From Flavobacteriales bacterium (GTDB lineage: Bacteria; Bacteroidota; Bacteroidia; Flavobacteriales_H; JAHEZO01): 34,379 nucleotides of DNA. The translations under genes and the position numbers were made by a program. Each line of letters begins with the position of its first letter. Position 1 is the stretch's first letter. Shown piece after piece: positions 13,906 through 23,800 of this stretch. The notes under the pieces are model-generated. The model had not been told where the DNA came from, did not search any database, and worked only from the letters and a program-made list of their open reading frames with translations. Location: contig JAHEZO010000007.1 of the NCBI GenBank assembly GCA_023250995.1, forward strand, positions 3,747-38,125, read 5' to 3'.

Positions 13906-16900
13906 ATGAATTTTTTATACTTTAAAGTGCGTTCGCTTTTTTCGGATTCAATATTTTTTTCAAAGGCAGGTTGGATTTTTGCCCTTTTTGGTTTTGGAAT
14001 TTTGAATTTGGATTTTGTCTTTTTTGCCTCAGCTCAGGAATGCGGATATATTTACGTTACCCCCAATGGTGCCACCAGCGGGTTAACAGGTACCAAAGCT
14101 AATCCTGCAAAATTTTCATTCGGTCTTTCTCTTGTAAGTACAACAAACAAAATAATCCGCATGGCTGCCGGCACCTATTCTTTCAGCAATGCCATTAACA
14201 TTCCTTCCAATGTAATTATTGAGGGTGGATTTAATTCGTCCACCTGGGTTAAAAGCAATGCTACCCCCACCATCATCTACCGCGACAGTTTAAATAACCT
14301 TTCAAACCCAAACCGCTTGGTTGGTCTTTCCTGCATAGGGGTTTCAGGTTTCCGCCTCCTCGACCTTACCATTAATATTGCAGATGCAATTGGCGATGGG
14401 GTTACTGTTTATGGAATTTACGTTAACAACTGCACTAATTATGTTATTTCACGCTGCAAAATAAATGCAGGGGATGGGTCGGATGGTAACCCCGGAACCC
14501 CAGGCATACCGGGAATGGATGGGGATACAGGAAAAGTAGGACAACCCGGAGTAGATATTGGCGACTGTTGCCGGAATGGTGGCCTGGGGGGCTGCTGTTC
14601 CTTTCCCGGAAGTTACTCGGGTGGTAAAGGAGGAACTGGCGCAGTCAGAGGTGGTTTTGTTGTTAATGTTTACACTGGCATCGGCTGCCCTTGGGATACT
14701 TGCTATTATAACAAACCCTTAAGCGATTATACCAATACCGGACTCCCGGGCCTTTTCGGTCAGGGTTATGGTGGAGTTCCGGGAGGCAATGGTGGCGCGG
14801 GCGTTTGTCAATCGCAGTATTATCAACAACAATGTTACTCTGATCCCGCTCAAAATGATGGTGATGTTGGAGATCCCGGAATTGATGGCAAAGATGGGAT
14901 AAACGGTTTGCAGGGCATTGATTCCTACTCCGGAGGATTTTATGTACCCGACAGCGGATCAGTAGGCACCGATGCTCTCCCGGGCGGTGGTGGTGGTGGT
15001 GGTGGTGGCGGTGGGGCTAAGGGATGCGAATCAGCGGTTTTAGATCCTGAAACAGGAGATACAATCAGCTATGTTTCGGGCTCTGGCGCAGGTGGCGGGG
15101 GTGGCGGTGAAGGCGGGCAGGGCGGATTTATTGGTGGCGGAGGCGCAGGGGCAGGTGGATCTTTTTCAATTTTTGTTTGGGCAAACGGAATCAACGGGGT
15201 GGTAAGAGACTGCTCTTTAAATCCCGGGCAGGGCGGTCAGGGAGGAAATGGGGGAGTTGGGGGAGCAGGGGGACAAGGAGGTGCAGGGGGAAAGGGAGGA
15301 AACCTTTACAATGATTCAACTGGAACTCATAGTTGTAACACCGGGGTTGGAGGAAAAGGCGGTGCCGGAGGTACCGGTGGTAAAGGGGGTGACGGTGGTA
15401 AAGGTTCAGATGGTGATAGCAAAGCACTGTACCAGCAACCTGGTCAGGAACCCATCCTTCTATCGAATATGTATAATCCCTTTGAACCCACAGTTACTGC
15501 CACTTTTTCGGGTTGCTCAAATTCGGATGTAACCTTCACTACCAATGCCACCGGAAACATTGACTGGGTATTTGGAGTGGGGGCCAATCCTTCTACCGCC
15601 TCCGGAGCCAATGTTTCGGTACAATACGACAGTGGAATTCCCGGGTTCAGGAGCATTACCCTTGTGGTTGATGGAGTGCCTTACCCTCTGGCTAATTTTA
15701 TTAATATCCCTACTGACTTTACGCCACCAAAAATTAAATCATCCAAGAATGTGGTTTGCGTTGGCGATGCGGTAAATATTTTTACCACCGAAACGGCCAC
15801 CACCTATAATTGGTCCATTCCCGGAGGGTCAATAACCACTTCATCCCTTCAAACCCCGGGGAACGTCACGTTTTCATCCCCCGGAATAAAAACAATTTCC
15901 TTAACTACTACGAGCTGTTGCGGAACCTCCGTAACCACAAAAGATATTGAGGTAATAACTTCTCCCACTATTGATATTGGTAATGATACTTCAATGTGCT
16001 TTACGGATGCTCTTCCATTGCTTGATGCCGGAAATCCGGGAGCCACCTACCAGTGGTTTTTTAATGGATCTCCTACCGGGGATACCTCTCATACGAAACA
16101 AACTGCCGAACCGGGTTTGTATTCCGTTATTGTTAGTTACGGGAGTTGCTTTAACAGCGATTCCATGTATCTTGATATCTACAATAAGTTGCCCATTGAT
16201 CTTGGAACGGATATACTTCTTTGCACTGGTGATACCCTTCCGGTATTAAATGCCGGCTTAACAGGAATGCAATCTTACCTCTGGACAATGAATTCAAATC
16301 CCGTGGGTATGAATTCACAAACTCTTCAAACCATTGGTGCCGGAACTTATATGGTTTCGGTTACCAGCCCTACCGGATGTATTGGAAAAGATACAATTAT
16401 TCTTACCATCAAAGATCCCGAAATTGAATTGGGAAATAATATCACCGTTTGTTCCAATGAACCATTGCCGGTTTTGGATGGCGGAAATTCCGGTTGTACT
16501 TACTCCTGGGCTTTAAATGGCTCGGCAGCCGGAACCTCAAAACTCCTTCAAACCACCGCAGCAGGTTTGTATTCAGTAACGGTTACGAGTCCTGCCGGAT
16601 GTTCAACTTCCGATAATCTTACTCTTAATGTGGTTCCGGCCCTTATTGCCGCTTTCACTGTTCCCGCCTCTGCCATGGTGGGTTCTTTTGTTTCTGTAAC
16701 CGATAATTCAAGTCCGCCTCCAACCTCATGGAATTGGAATTTTGGTGATGGTTCACTGAATGAAAGCCTTCAAAATCCAATTCATATTTATACAGAAGCA
16801 GGCCAATACGCCATTTTTTTAATTGTTAACAATGGTACCTGTTCTGATACAATTACTACTGTTATTAATGTTCAAAATGATTGTTCTGCTCTTGGTCTTA

Positions 16901-17433
16901 CTGCGGCCTTCACTCAATCAGACGATACCATTTACCTGAATGGTTTGGGAATGGTAACCCTGAATAATACTAGTTCAAATTCAAATTCATGGCTTTGGGA
17001 TTTTGGTGATGGCCAAACATCAACAGAACAAAACCCAACCCACGTTTATGCCGATGAGGGAACCTATACTATCACTCTTACTTCCTTCAATTACAATTGC
17101 TCAACCATGGTTTCAGGATTTGAAACCGTTATGTTGTATCCTTTAGGAATTTCCGAATCAGACAATACCTCTGGCCTGTGGAAGGTCAAAATTCTTCCCA
17201 ATCCAAGCAACGGAAAGTTTTTTGTTTCATTAAGCCATCCCCCCTCAGAAAAAAATACGATTTCAGTATTAAATGTTTTGGGAGAAACGGTGTATAAATC
17301 AATTATTCCAAATCCGGGAAATGAAATTGATTTATCCTCTCACCCTAAGGGCATTTATTTTTTTAAGGTTGTTTTAAACAAGGGTTTGGGAGAATTTGAA
17401 AGAGAAATTATTAAAAAAGTAGCAATAAATTAA
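13906..17433 (+). CDS. Giant beta-helix/Gly-rich/Ig-like/PKD surface protein with T9SS type A sorting domain (paralogue 1)
   Basis: 1175 aa from the ATG at 13906, chosen because the promoter overlaps the upstream in-frame ATG. Order: signal peptide ending ASAQ; a CGYIYVTPNGATSG opening and beta-helix-like region to about residue 188, with IEGGFNSSTW and IYRDSLNNL; a collagen-like Gly-X-Y run (NPGTPGIPGMDGDTG); about 300 residues of glycine-rich sequence including an 11-Gly run and GGxGGx repeats, interrupted by another helix-like rung (SFSIFVWANGINGVVRDCSL). Then come Ig-like units with LGxxxxxC and YxWxxNG patterns, at least three in tandem, two PKD domains (WNWNFGDGS, WLWDFGDGQ) and a type A sorting domain from about 1093 (ILPNPSNGKFFVS). 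Predicted to be a cell-surface structural or adhesive protein. No catalytic motif is seen. Confidence 0.85.
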   Translation: MNFLYFKVRSLFSDSIFFSKAGWIFALFGFGILNLDFVFFASAQECGYIYVTPNGATSGLTGTKANPAKFSFGLSLVSTTNKIIRMAAGTYSFSNAINIPSNVIIEGGFNSSTWVKSNATPTIIYRDSLNNLSNPNRLVGLSCIGVSGFRLLDLTINIADAIGDGVTVYGIYVNNCTNYVISRCKINAGDGSDGNPGTPGIPGMDGDTGKVGQPGVDIGDCCRNGGLGGCCSFPGSYSGGKGGTGAVRGGFVVNVYTGIGCPWDTCYYNKPLSDYTNTGLPGLFGQGYGGVPGGNGGAGVCQSQYYQQQCYSDPAQNDGDVGDPGIDGKDGINGLQGIDSYSGGFYVPDSGSVGTDALPGGGGGGGGGGGAKGCESAVLDPETGDTISYVSGSGAGGGGGGEGGQGGFIGGGGAGAGGSFSIFVWANGINGVVRDCSLNPGQGGQGGNGGVGGAGGQGGAGGKGGNLYNDSTGTHSCNTGVGGKGGAGGTGGKGGDGGKGSDGDSKALYQQPGQEPILLSNMYNPFEPTVTATFSGCSNSDVTFTTNATGNIDWVFGVGANPSTASGANVSVQYDSGIPGFRSITLVVDGVPYPLANFINIPTDFTPPKIKSSKNVVCVGDAVNIFTTETATTYNWSIPGGSITTSSLQTPGNVTFSSPGIKTISLTTTSCCGTSVTTKDIEVITSPTIDIGNDTSMCFTDALPLLDAGNPGATYQWFFNGSPTGDTSHTKQTAEPGLYSVIVSYGSCFNSDSMYLDIYNKLPIDLGTDILLCTGDTLPVLNAGLTGMQSYLWTMNSNPVGMNSQTLQTIGAGTYMVSVTSPTGCIGKDTIILTIKDPEIELGNNITVCSNEPLPVLDGGNSGCTYSWALNGSAAGTSKLLQTTAAGLYSVTVTSPAGCSTSDNLTLNVVPALIAAFTVPASAMVGSFVSVTDNSSPPPTSWNWNFGDGSLNESLQNPIHIYTEAGQYAIFLIVNNGTCSDTITTVINVQNDCSALGLTAAFTQSDDTIYLNGLGMVTLNNTSSNSNSWLWDFGDGQTSTEQNPTHVYADEGTYTITLTSFNYNCSTMVSGFETVMLYPLGISESDNTSGLWKVKILPNPSNGKFFVSLSHPPSEKNTISVLNVLGETVYKSIIPNPGNEIDLSSHPKGIYFFKVVLNKGLGEFEREIIKKVAIN
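14986..15006 (+). repeat. (GGT)7 trinucleotide repeat
   Basis: Seven uninterrupted GGT codons inside an 11-glycine tract of paralogue 1. Both sister genes have a poly-Gly tract at the equivalent place. Length changes by slippage would add or remove glycines without a frameshift. Confidence 0.85.
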
Positions 17434-17436
17434 TAA

Positions 17437-20400
17437 ATGAAAACAGTAAGGGCTTCCATCTATTTTCTATTTTCCTATTTCTTTCTTGGCCTTTTTCATT
17501 GGACAGGTGCAGGGAGTGAGGCTTTTAGTCAGCAATGCACCGTAATTTACGTTACCCCTAATGGAGCCTCTTCAGGAAATGCCGGAACAAGGTCTGCTCC
17601 TGCCTCTTTTACTTATGGTCTTTCTCTTGCCACTTCCTCAGATAATAAAATCTTCATGTCCTCGGGAACTTACAATGTTTCAAGCCCCGTTCAGATGAAG
17701 GGAAACCTGACTATTGAAGGTGGGTACAATTCAACCACCTGGAAAAAAAGCAATTCAACGGCAACAACCATTTACCGCGATAATTCAAATCTTGAAACCA
17801 ATCCCAGCCGGATTGTTGGGTTTTATTGCAGTAATATTTCAAATTTCAGGTTTCAGGATTTGACCATCCGCACCGCAAACGCTTCTGGGGGGGGTATTTC
17901 CACTTATGCAATGCACATCAGCGGATGCTCCAATTATCAGATTGTAAGATGTAAAATTCAAAGTGGAAATGCCGGAAACGGGACTGTTGGGACCAATGGA
18001 TCAAGCGGAATGGCAGGAAGTGCCGGGTCAGCAGGCGAGGACGGGTCAAATGATGACCTTGGACCGCGGCAGGGAGGAGCAGGGGCCTCAGGAACCTTTC
18101 CTGGAAGTAATGCCGGAGGCAAGGGGGGAGATGGTGGCGACAGAGGAACTGCCGAATGTGCTTTTTGCGGTGATCCCATTCACGCTACCAATGGATATCC
18201 CGGGCAAAACGGAATGGCAACTCCTCCCGGAGGAGGTGGCTACGGAGCTGCAGGAGGCCAAAAAATTGTAGTTTGTACTTATCCCACAACCCCTCCGCGG
18301 ACCACTTTAAATGATGGAGGAGTGGGAACAGATGGAGCTGATGGTATTGACGGTCTCATAGGTTCAATTGGGGCGGCTACTTTCTCCGGTGGATTTTTTA
18401 TTCCCGGGAATGGGGGCACCGGAACCAATGGAACAAACGGACATGGTGGCGGTGGTGGCGGTGGCGGTGGTTCACTGGGAGGAATTCCCTATGATTGCCT
18501 TTTTGGCCTTCCTCCAAACTGGAATGGCACCGGTGCCGGGGGTGGTGGGGGAGGAGAAGGAGGTCAATTTGCATCCGGAGGAACTGGAGGTTCGGGGGGA
18601 GGAAGTTCTTTTGCTTTGTACCTTTACAATAATGGGGCAGGAAGTGTTATTAAAGATACCAAACTAACCTCAGGGGTTTTCGGAATTGGGGGAGCAGGTG
18701 GAAATGGCGGTGCAGGAGGAAATGGCGGGGCCGGGGGATTGGGTGGTGGGAAATTCAATACCCATGTTGGAGCAGGCGGTGATGGTGGAAAAGGTGGAAA
18801 GGGCGGAACCGGTGGAGGTGGTGGTAGTGGCTCAGATGGAGTTTCCTATTCCCTTTACGAAGACGGCACAGGCACACCCGTTTCAATGCAAAACATTTAT
18901 TCTCTTCAACAGCCCTTTGTTTATGTACAAAATTCCGGCTGCACCAATTCTCCTGTTACCTTTTCTACAAATGCTTCTGGTACTGTGATTTGGTTTTTTG
19001 GGGCCGGGGCTTCTCCTGCCTCGGGCAGCGGGGTTACAGCTACCACAAAATATATCACCCAGGGAAGAAAAACTTTTACAATGGTTAACAATGGCATTTC
19101 TTATACGTTTACTGATTTTATTGAAATTTTTGGCACAGGAACAGGCATGACTCCCTCTATTTCTTCTGCCGATTCGAGCCTTTGCCTTTCCGACTCAGGA
19201 ACCTACTCCTGCTCTGCAGTGGCCGATGATTACATATGGAATGTGGTGAGGACCGGAACACTTGATACTACTCTTACGGGTCCCTCCTTGCAAAATCTTA
19301 CCTTTACTTTTGATTCGGCAGGTAGCTATATGGTGATTTTGAAAAGCGTGAATTATTGTTGCGGCCCTTCCTTCCCAGATACTTTTATTGTTAATGTGGG
19401 GGATTTGTATCCGCCTTCAATAACCATTCAGTCAGAGGATGCGGCCAATATTGTGTGTGATAGCGGCTCCTTCACCTTCAGTGCAACGGTTTCAACTGTA
19501 GGGATTAATCCCACTTACCAGTGGATGGTTAACGGAAATCCAGCGGGTGGCAATTACCCCATTTTTGTGGCTAACTTCCTCCAAAATGCCGATAGCGTAA
19601 ATTGCATTGTAACCTCTTCCCTTGGCTGCTCAACTGGACTAAAGGACACTTCAAATTACCTATCAGTTACCGTAGTTGCATTACCCGTTGTTACTTGTAC
19701 TTCCGATTCTTTTTTCTCAGGCGAGCCTACCAATTTCACTTCAAGTGTTACTACCGGAGGGAATTCACCTTTCACATACAATTGGAGTTTTGGAGATTCC
19801 TCTCTTGGTTTTGGCAACTCGGTTTCCCATATTTACCAGCTTGCCGGAACGTATAGTTATCAGGTAGATGTTACCGATTCAAATGGTTGTGCCGGAAGTT
19901 GCAATGGAACCCTTGTAATTGCAACAAAGCTCAGAGCTGATTTTACTGCTAACATTACCAGTGGCTGCGCTCCCTTGCAGGTAAATTTTACCAATAACAG
20001 CGTTTATGCCATAACCTATCTTTGGGATTTTGGAGATGGTACAACTTCGGTTCAAACCAATCCTTTTCATCTATATACCAATCCGGGATTATTTACAGTT
20101 ACCCTGATGGCTTTTGGGGCAAGCGGAACCGATAGTTCTTCGGTTTCTAACCAGGTTTATGTTTACCCCAAGCCGGTGGCAAACTTTCAGGCAATTATTG
20201 TTCAAACGGGCGATACCGTTTATTTTGCCGACAACTCAGTGGACGCATGGACGTGGTTCTGGAGCTTTGGCGATGGAGGTACTGATACAATTCAAAATCC
20301 TGTTCATGTTTATCCCTCTAACGGAACTTATGATGTGATGTTAATTGTAACCAACGGGTATGGCTGCTCAGATACAACCTTTAAGCCCTCCTTTGTAACA

Positions 20401-20688
20401 ATTGCAGTAGGGCAAAGTGAAATTCAGATTTCAGATTTCGGATTTCATGTTTTTCCAAACCCGTTCAACAATGAAATAAATATTGCCGTGGAGGGAAATC
20501 CGGAAGGTATTTTAAATATCTCCCTGAAAAATGTTTTAGGACAAACAGTTTTTTCACAAAATAAAAATATTGATTCGGGCATTATTGTTTTGCCAACGGG
20601 CAACTACCGGCTACAGGACAACGTCTATTTTCTCGAACTTGATTTTAACGGGAAAAAAAATTATTCAAAACTGATTTTTCAGGAATGA
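17437..20688 (+). CDS. Giant beta-helix/Gly-rich/PKD surface protein with T9SS type A sorting domain (paralogue 2)
   Basis: 1083 aa, starting 3 bp after the stop of paralogue 1. A signal peptide ending EAFSQ precedes QCTVIYVTPNGASSG, then the same region as in paralogue 1 (TIEGGYNSTTWKKSNST, TIYRDNSNL, RCKIQSGNAG). Gly-rich sequence spans about 177-468: a Gly-X-Y run around SSGMAGSAGSAGEDG, the shared FPGSNAGGKGGDGGDRGT, a second Gly-X-Y run, a poly-Gly tract and GGxGG repeats. The distal part has Ig-like regions and three PKD domains (YNWSFGDSS near 781, YLWDFGDGT, WFWSFGDGG near 941). The C-terminus (about 1005-1083: HVFPNPFNNEINIAVEGN, LKNVLGQTVFSQ) is a type A sorting domain. It overlaps the next small gene by 4 bp. 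Expected location is the cell surface. Confidence 0.85.
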   Translation: MKTVRASIYFLFSYFFLGLFHWTGAGSEAFSQQCTVIYVTPNGASSGNAGTRSAPASFTYGLSLATSSDNKIFMSSGTYNVSSPVQMKGNLTIEGGYNSTTWKKSNSTATTIYRDNSNLETNPSRIVGFYCSNISNFRFQDLTIRTANASGGGISTYAMHISGCSNYQIVRCKIQSGNAGNGTVGTNGSSGMAGSAGSAGEDGSNDDLGPRQGGAGASGTFPGSNAGGKGGDGGDRGTAECAFCGDPIHATNGYPGQNGMATPPGGGGYGAAGGQKIVVCTYPTTPPRTTLNDGGVGTDGADGIDGLIGSIGAATFSGGFFIPGNGGTGTNGTNGHGGGGGGGGGSLGGIPYDCLFGLPPNWNGTGAGGGGGGEGGQFASGGTGGSGGGSSFALYLYNNGAGSVIKDTKLTSGVFGIGGAGGNGGAGGNGGAGGLGGGKFNTHVGAGGDGGKGGKGGTGGGGGSGSDGVSYSLYEDGTGTPVSMQNIYSLQQPFVYVQNSGCTNSPVTFSTNASGTVIWFFGAGASPASGSGVTATTKYITQGRKTFTMVNNGISYTFTDFIEIFGTGTGMTPSISSADSSLCLSDSGTYSCSAVADDYIWNVVRTGTLDTTLTGPSLQNLTFTFDSAGSYMVILKSVNYCCGPSFPDTFIVNVGDLYPPSITIQSEDAANIVCDSGSFTFSATVSTVGINPTYQWMVNGNPAGGNYPIFVANFLQNADSVNCIVTSSLGCSTGLKDTSNYLSVTVVALPVVTCTSDSFFSGEPTNFTSSVTTGGNSPFTYNWSFGDSSLGFGNSVSHIYQLAGTYSYQVDVTDSNGCAGSCNGTLVIATKLRADFTANITSGCAPLQVNFTNNSVYAITYLWDFGDGTTSVQTNPFHLYTNPGLFTVTLMAFGASGTDSSSVSNQVYVYPKPVANFQAIIVQTGDTVYFADNSVDAWTWFWSFGDGGTDTIQNPVHVYPSNGTYDVMLIVTNGYGCSDTTFKPSFVTIAVGQSEIQISDFGFHVFPNPFNNEINIAVEGNPEGILNISLKNVLGQTVFSQNKNIDSGIIVLPTGNYRLQDNVYFLELDFNGKKNYSKLIFQE

Positions 20689-20894
20689 AAAAAAGTAAAA
20701 AAAGCTGGCAAGAAGAAATATTCATCAATAAATCCTTATCGGGAAAAGTGGTGGCTATTTGCGATGAAAAAATTGTTGAATCGGCTGATTCGTATTTTTT
20801 ACTGTTCAAAAAAATAAAAAACATCCCATCTTACCGTTTCTTTTTTGTGCCTGAAAATATTGACAAGTACCGAATACTCACATTAAAAAAATGA
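20685..20894 (+). CDS. Small DUF5678-like protein, translationally coupled on both sides
   Basis: A 69-aa cytoplasmic-looking protein without signal or membrane segment. It starts MKKSKKSWQEEIFINKSLSG, continues KVVAICDEKIVESADSY and then KKIKNIPSYRFFFVPENID. The GK-x-VA-x-x-D-x-x-(I/V)V-x-S-x-DS pattern, followed by a helix and a short strand ending VP, matches what I know of DUF5678, a small domain of unknown function in bacteria and archaea. Its ATG overlaps the TGA of paralogue 2 (ATGA, 20685-20688), and its TGA overlaps the ATG of paralogue 3 (ATGA, 20891-20894). It is therefore almost certainly a real gene, probably translated by re-initiating ribosomes. Role unknown; regulation or stoichiometry of the operon is only a guess. 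Confidence 0.72.
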   Translation: MKKSKKSWQEEIFINKSLSGKVVAICDEKIVESADSYFLLFKKIKNIPSYRFFFVPENIDKYRILTLKK

Positions 20895-23800
20895 ATTTTA
20901 TTTTAAAATATCCTGCAAAAAAGAATCCAGTTGGCATCCTTTATTCTATTCCAAAGGCTCGTTCTCCTTTAGTTATCAGAGCCGCCTTTTTTCTTTTTTC
21001 TTTTTTCTTTGGACTTGGAATTTGGGATTTGGGGTTTGGGACTTTTTCATTCGCCCAACAATGCAACATCATCTATGTTACCCCGACCGGAGCCTCCAGC
21101 GGTGCTGCCGGAACCAAAGCAGTTCCTGCATCTCTCCCCTATGCTTTCACCCTTGCCAGTGCAACAAATAACCAACTTTGGCTTGCAGTAGGAAATTATA
21201 CTATTTCTAATGAGCTGCCAATGATAAGCGGAATTACCATGGAAGGAGGTTTTGACCCTTCAAACAATTGGAAAAAAACGAATTCACTTCAAACAATTAT
21301 TTTCAGAGATGCCAACAATTTAGACCCTACGCCCAACCGGATTGTAGCAGTTGAATGTTCTGGAATAAGCAACTTCAGCATTCACGATCTTACCATTATT
21401 ACTTCTGATGCTGCCTCAGGTGTTGCCACCAGTACCTATGGGATTCATCTTTCAAATAACTCCTCCTATATTCTATCCCGCTTAACTATTACAGCAGGAA
21501 ATGCCACAGATGGGGTGGATGGAGTTCCGGGGGCCGATGGAATAAACGGAGCAAATGGTCAGTTAGGCCAGCCGGGGGATGAGGATGGGGGTTGTTGCAC
21601 AGGAGGGGGCGCAGGAGGTTCCGGTTCCTACCCAGGAAGTAATGCCGGGGGAAATGGGGGTGACGGAGGTGCCCGCGGAACAGGGAAATGTTTTGGAGGG
21701 AGCAATAGTGCACCGGATGGAGCGACAGGCCAACCTGGTTTGGGAATCTTAGGCACTGGAGGTGCCGGTGGTACAGGTGGACAAGGAAATTGTGGAATTG
21801 GAATTTCACTAGGTTGTGATCAAACTCCTGCCAGCGTAGGAGCGGATGGGGCTGATGGAGCCGATGGTGCTAATGGTGCTGATGGCGCAAATGGAATTCC
21901 GGTATTTGGAGCTTATTTTCTCCCTGGTGATGGAATGGATGGTATTCAGGGAGACCATGGTGGCGGGGGTGGCGGTGGTGGTGGTGGTGGTTCACAGGGT
22001 TGTTTAATTACCTGTTTTGGAAATAACAACGGTGCCGGTCCGGGTGGAAGCGGAGGAGGAGAAGGCGGAGAAGGCGGCCATGGGGCAACGGGGGGAAGCG
22101 GGGGCGGTGGTTCTTTCGGAATTTACATTGATGCCAATGGAAATGGAACATATCTTAAAGATTGCTTTTCCACCTCAGGTGTGCAGGGAATTGGAGGATT
22201 GGGGGGAACCCCCGGTGGAAATGGAGGCGGAAGCTCAGGAGGTGCTGCAGGAGTAATAGGTTGCGATATCGGAACAGGCGGGGCCGGAGGTGATGGGGGT
22301 AAAGGCGGTAAAGGGGGTAACGGTGGCAATGGTGCTGCGGGTGTTAGTTTGCCACTCTATGAAGATCCTGCAACTGTTTCTATTGCACAATCAGATATGA
22401 GAGCAACTGTTGAACCGGCCATTTATTTACAAAATACCGGTTGCACCTTTCACGACATAAATTACACCACAAACGCCACCGGAATTATACAATGGTTTTT
22501 TGACGGTGGCTCGGTTCCCCTGAGCGGTACGGGAGATTCTGTAAAAACTCAATATACCAGCCAGGGACGCCATTCTATAACTTTGGTTGTTGATGGGGTA
22601 CCTTATATGTTTACTGATTTTACAGGGATTTTTGCCGATGGAACACCCCTTTTGCCAACCATTACCGGACCCGACACTGTTTGTCCGGGAACCACAGGAA
22701 ATTTTTCCGCAACCTTCCCCACAGTTTTTCCGGTAACGGGGTATGACTGGAAAATTTATAATCCCGGTTCCATAAGTCCGGATCAGACCGGAAATTCGGC
22801 AAATTTTTCTTATTCTCTGTTTAACACCCTTGGTAGGTATTTAATTACTCTTCAAACACAGTCGCAGTGTTGCGGATGGTCAAAAATGGATTCATTTTAT
22901 GTTGATATTGTTCCGTATCTTACTGCCGATGTTTTTGTTTCGGCCTCTGCCGGGGCCGTTTGCAGCGGTGAAACCGCCACATTTTTCGCAGTGCCGGTAA
23001 ATGGCGGCAACAATCCCACCTTTTTGTGGAACGTGAATGGAGCAAGCACCGGGGTTACAACAAATTTCTTTTCCTCTTCTACTTTTAATGATGGGGATAA
23101 TATTACCTGCATCATGACAAGTTCTTATCCCTGTCCGTTAAATTCTCCGGTTACATCCATCCCGTTTTCAATTACTGTTTATCCTCTTCCAACTGCAACC
23201 TGCTCTACTGCGGGTGCTTTTTTGGGAGCAAACACCAGCTTTAGTGCCACACCCGGAAACGGAACATCTCCTTATGCCTATAATTGGGATTTTGGAGATG
23301 GTGGCGTTGATACGGCAGCCTCCCCTACCCATTTATATGGGGGAACCGGCACCTATTCTTATTCTGTTTCTGTAACAGATGCAAACGGTTGTACGGGGGT
23401 ATGCACCAACACGGTTGATATCATTATTGCCCCTTATGTTTATGCCGGTTTTACTTTCAGTTCAGTGATTGTGTGCGATAGTACCACAGTCCAGTTTACA
23501 GATACTTCAATTGGAGTTCCACCAGGGAATCCAACCAACACATGGCTCTGGGATTTTGGCGATCAGGGCACTTCAATTTTGCAAAACCCATCACATACTT
23601 TTACCGCCCCGGGAAATTATTCGGTTACTTTAACTGCAGGGAACGGAGTTTTCACAGATACATACATTGCTGCCAACATTGTTCCGGTTCTGATTGTTCC
23701 ATCAGCAAAAATCTCATATATTACAGATACTGTTTGCCTGCCTCTTGGGGCTCAGTTTTTTGATATTTCATCCGGGGCGGCCGGATGGCAATGGGATTTT

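Noticed and set aside
14461-15420. Regular GGT/GGA-rich repeats that could be taken for a CRISPR array or tandem satellite
   Set aside because: The repeats are short, variable and in frame with a glycine-rich protein. There are no constant-length spacers and no cas genes.
22123-22329. Minus-strand frame encoding a run of Pro-Pro-Leu repeats, and similar frames at 17958-18179, 15191-15427 and 21489-21809
   Set aside because: These are mirror images of the glycine codons (GGN) in the giant proteins. They lack signals of their own, and the plus-strand frames have clear domains.
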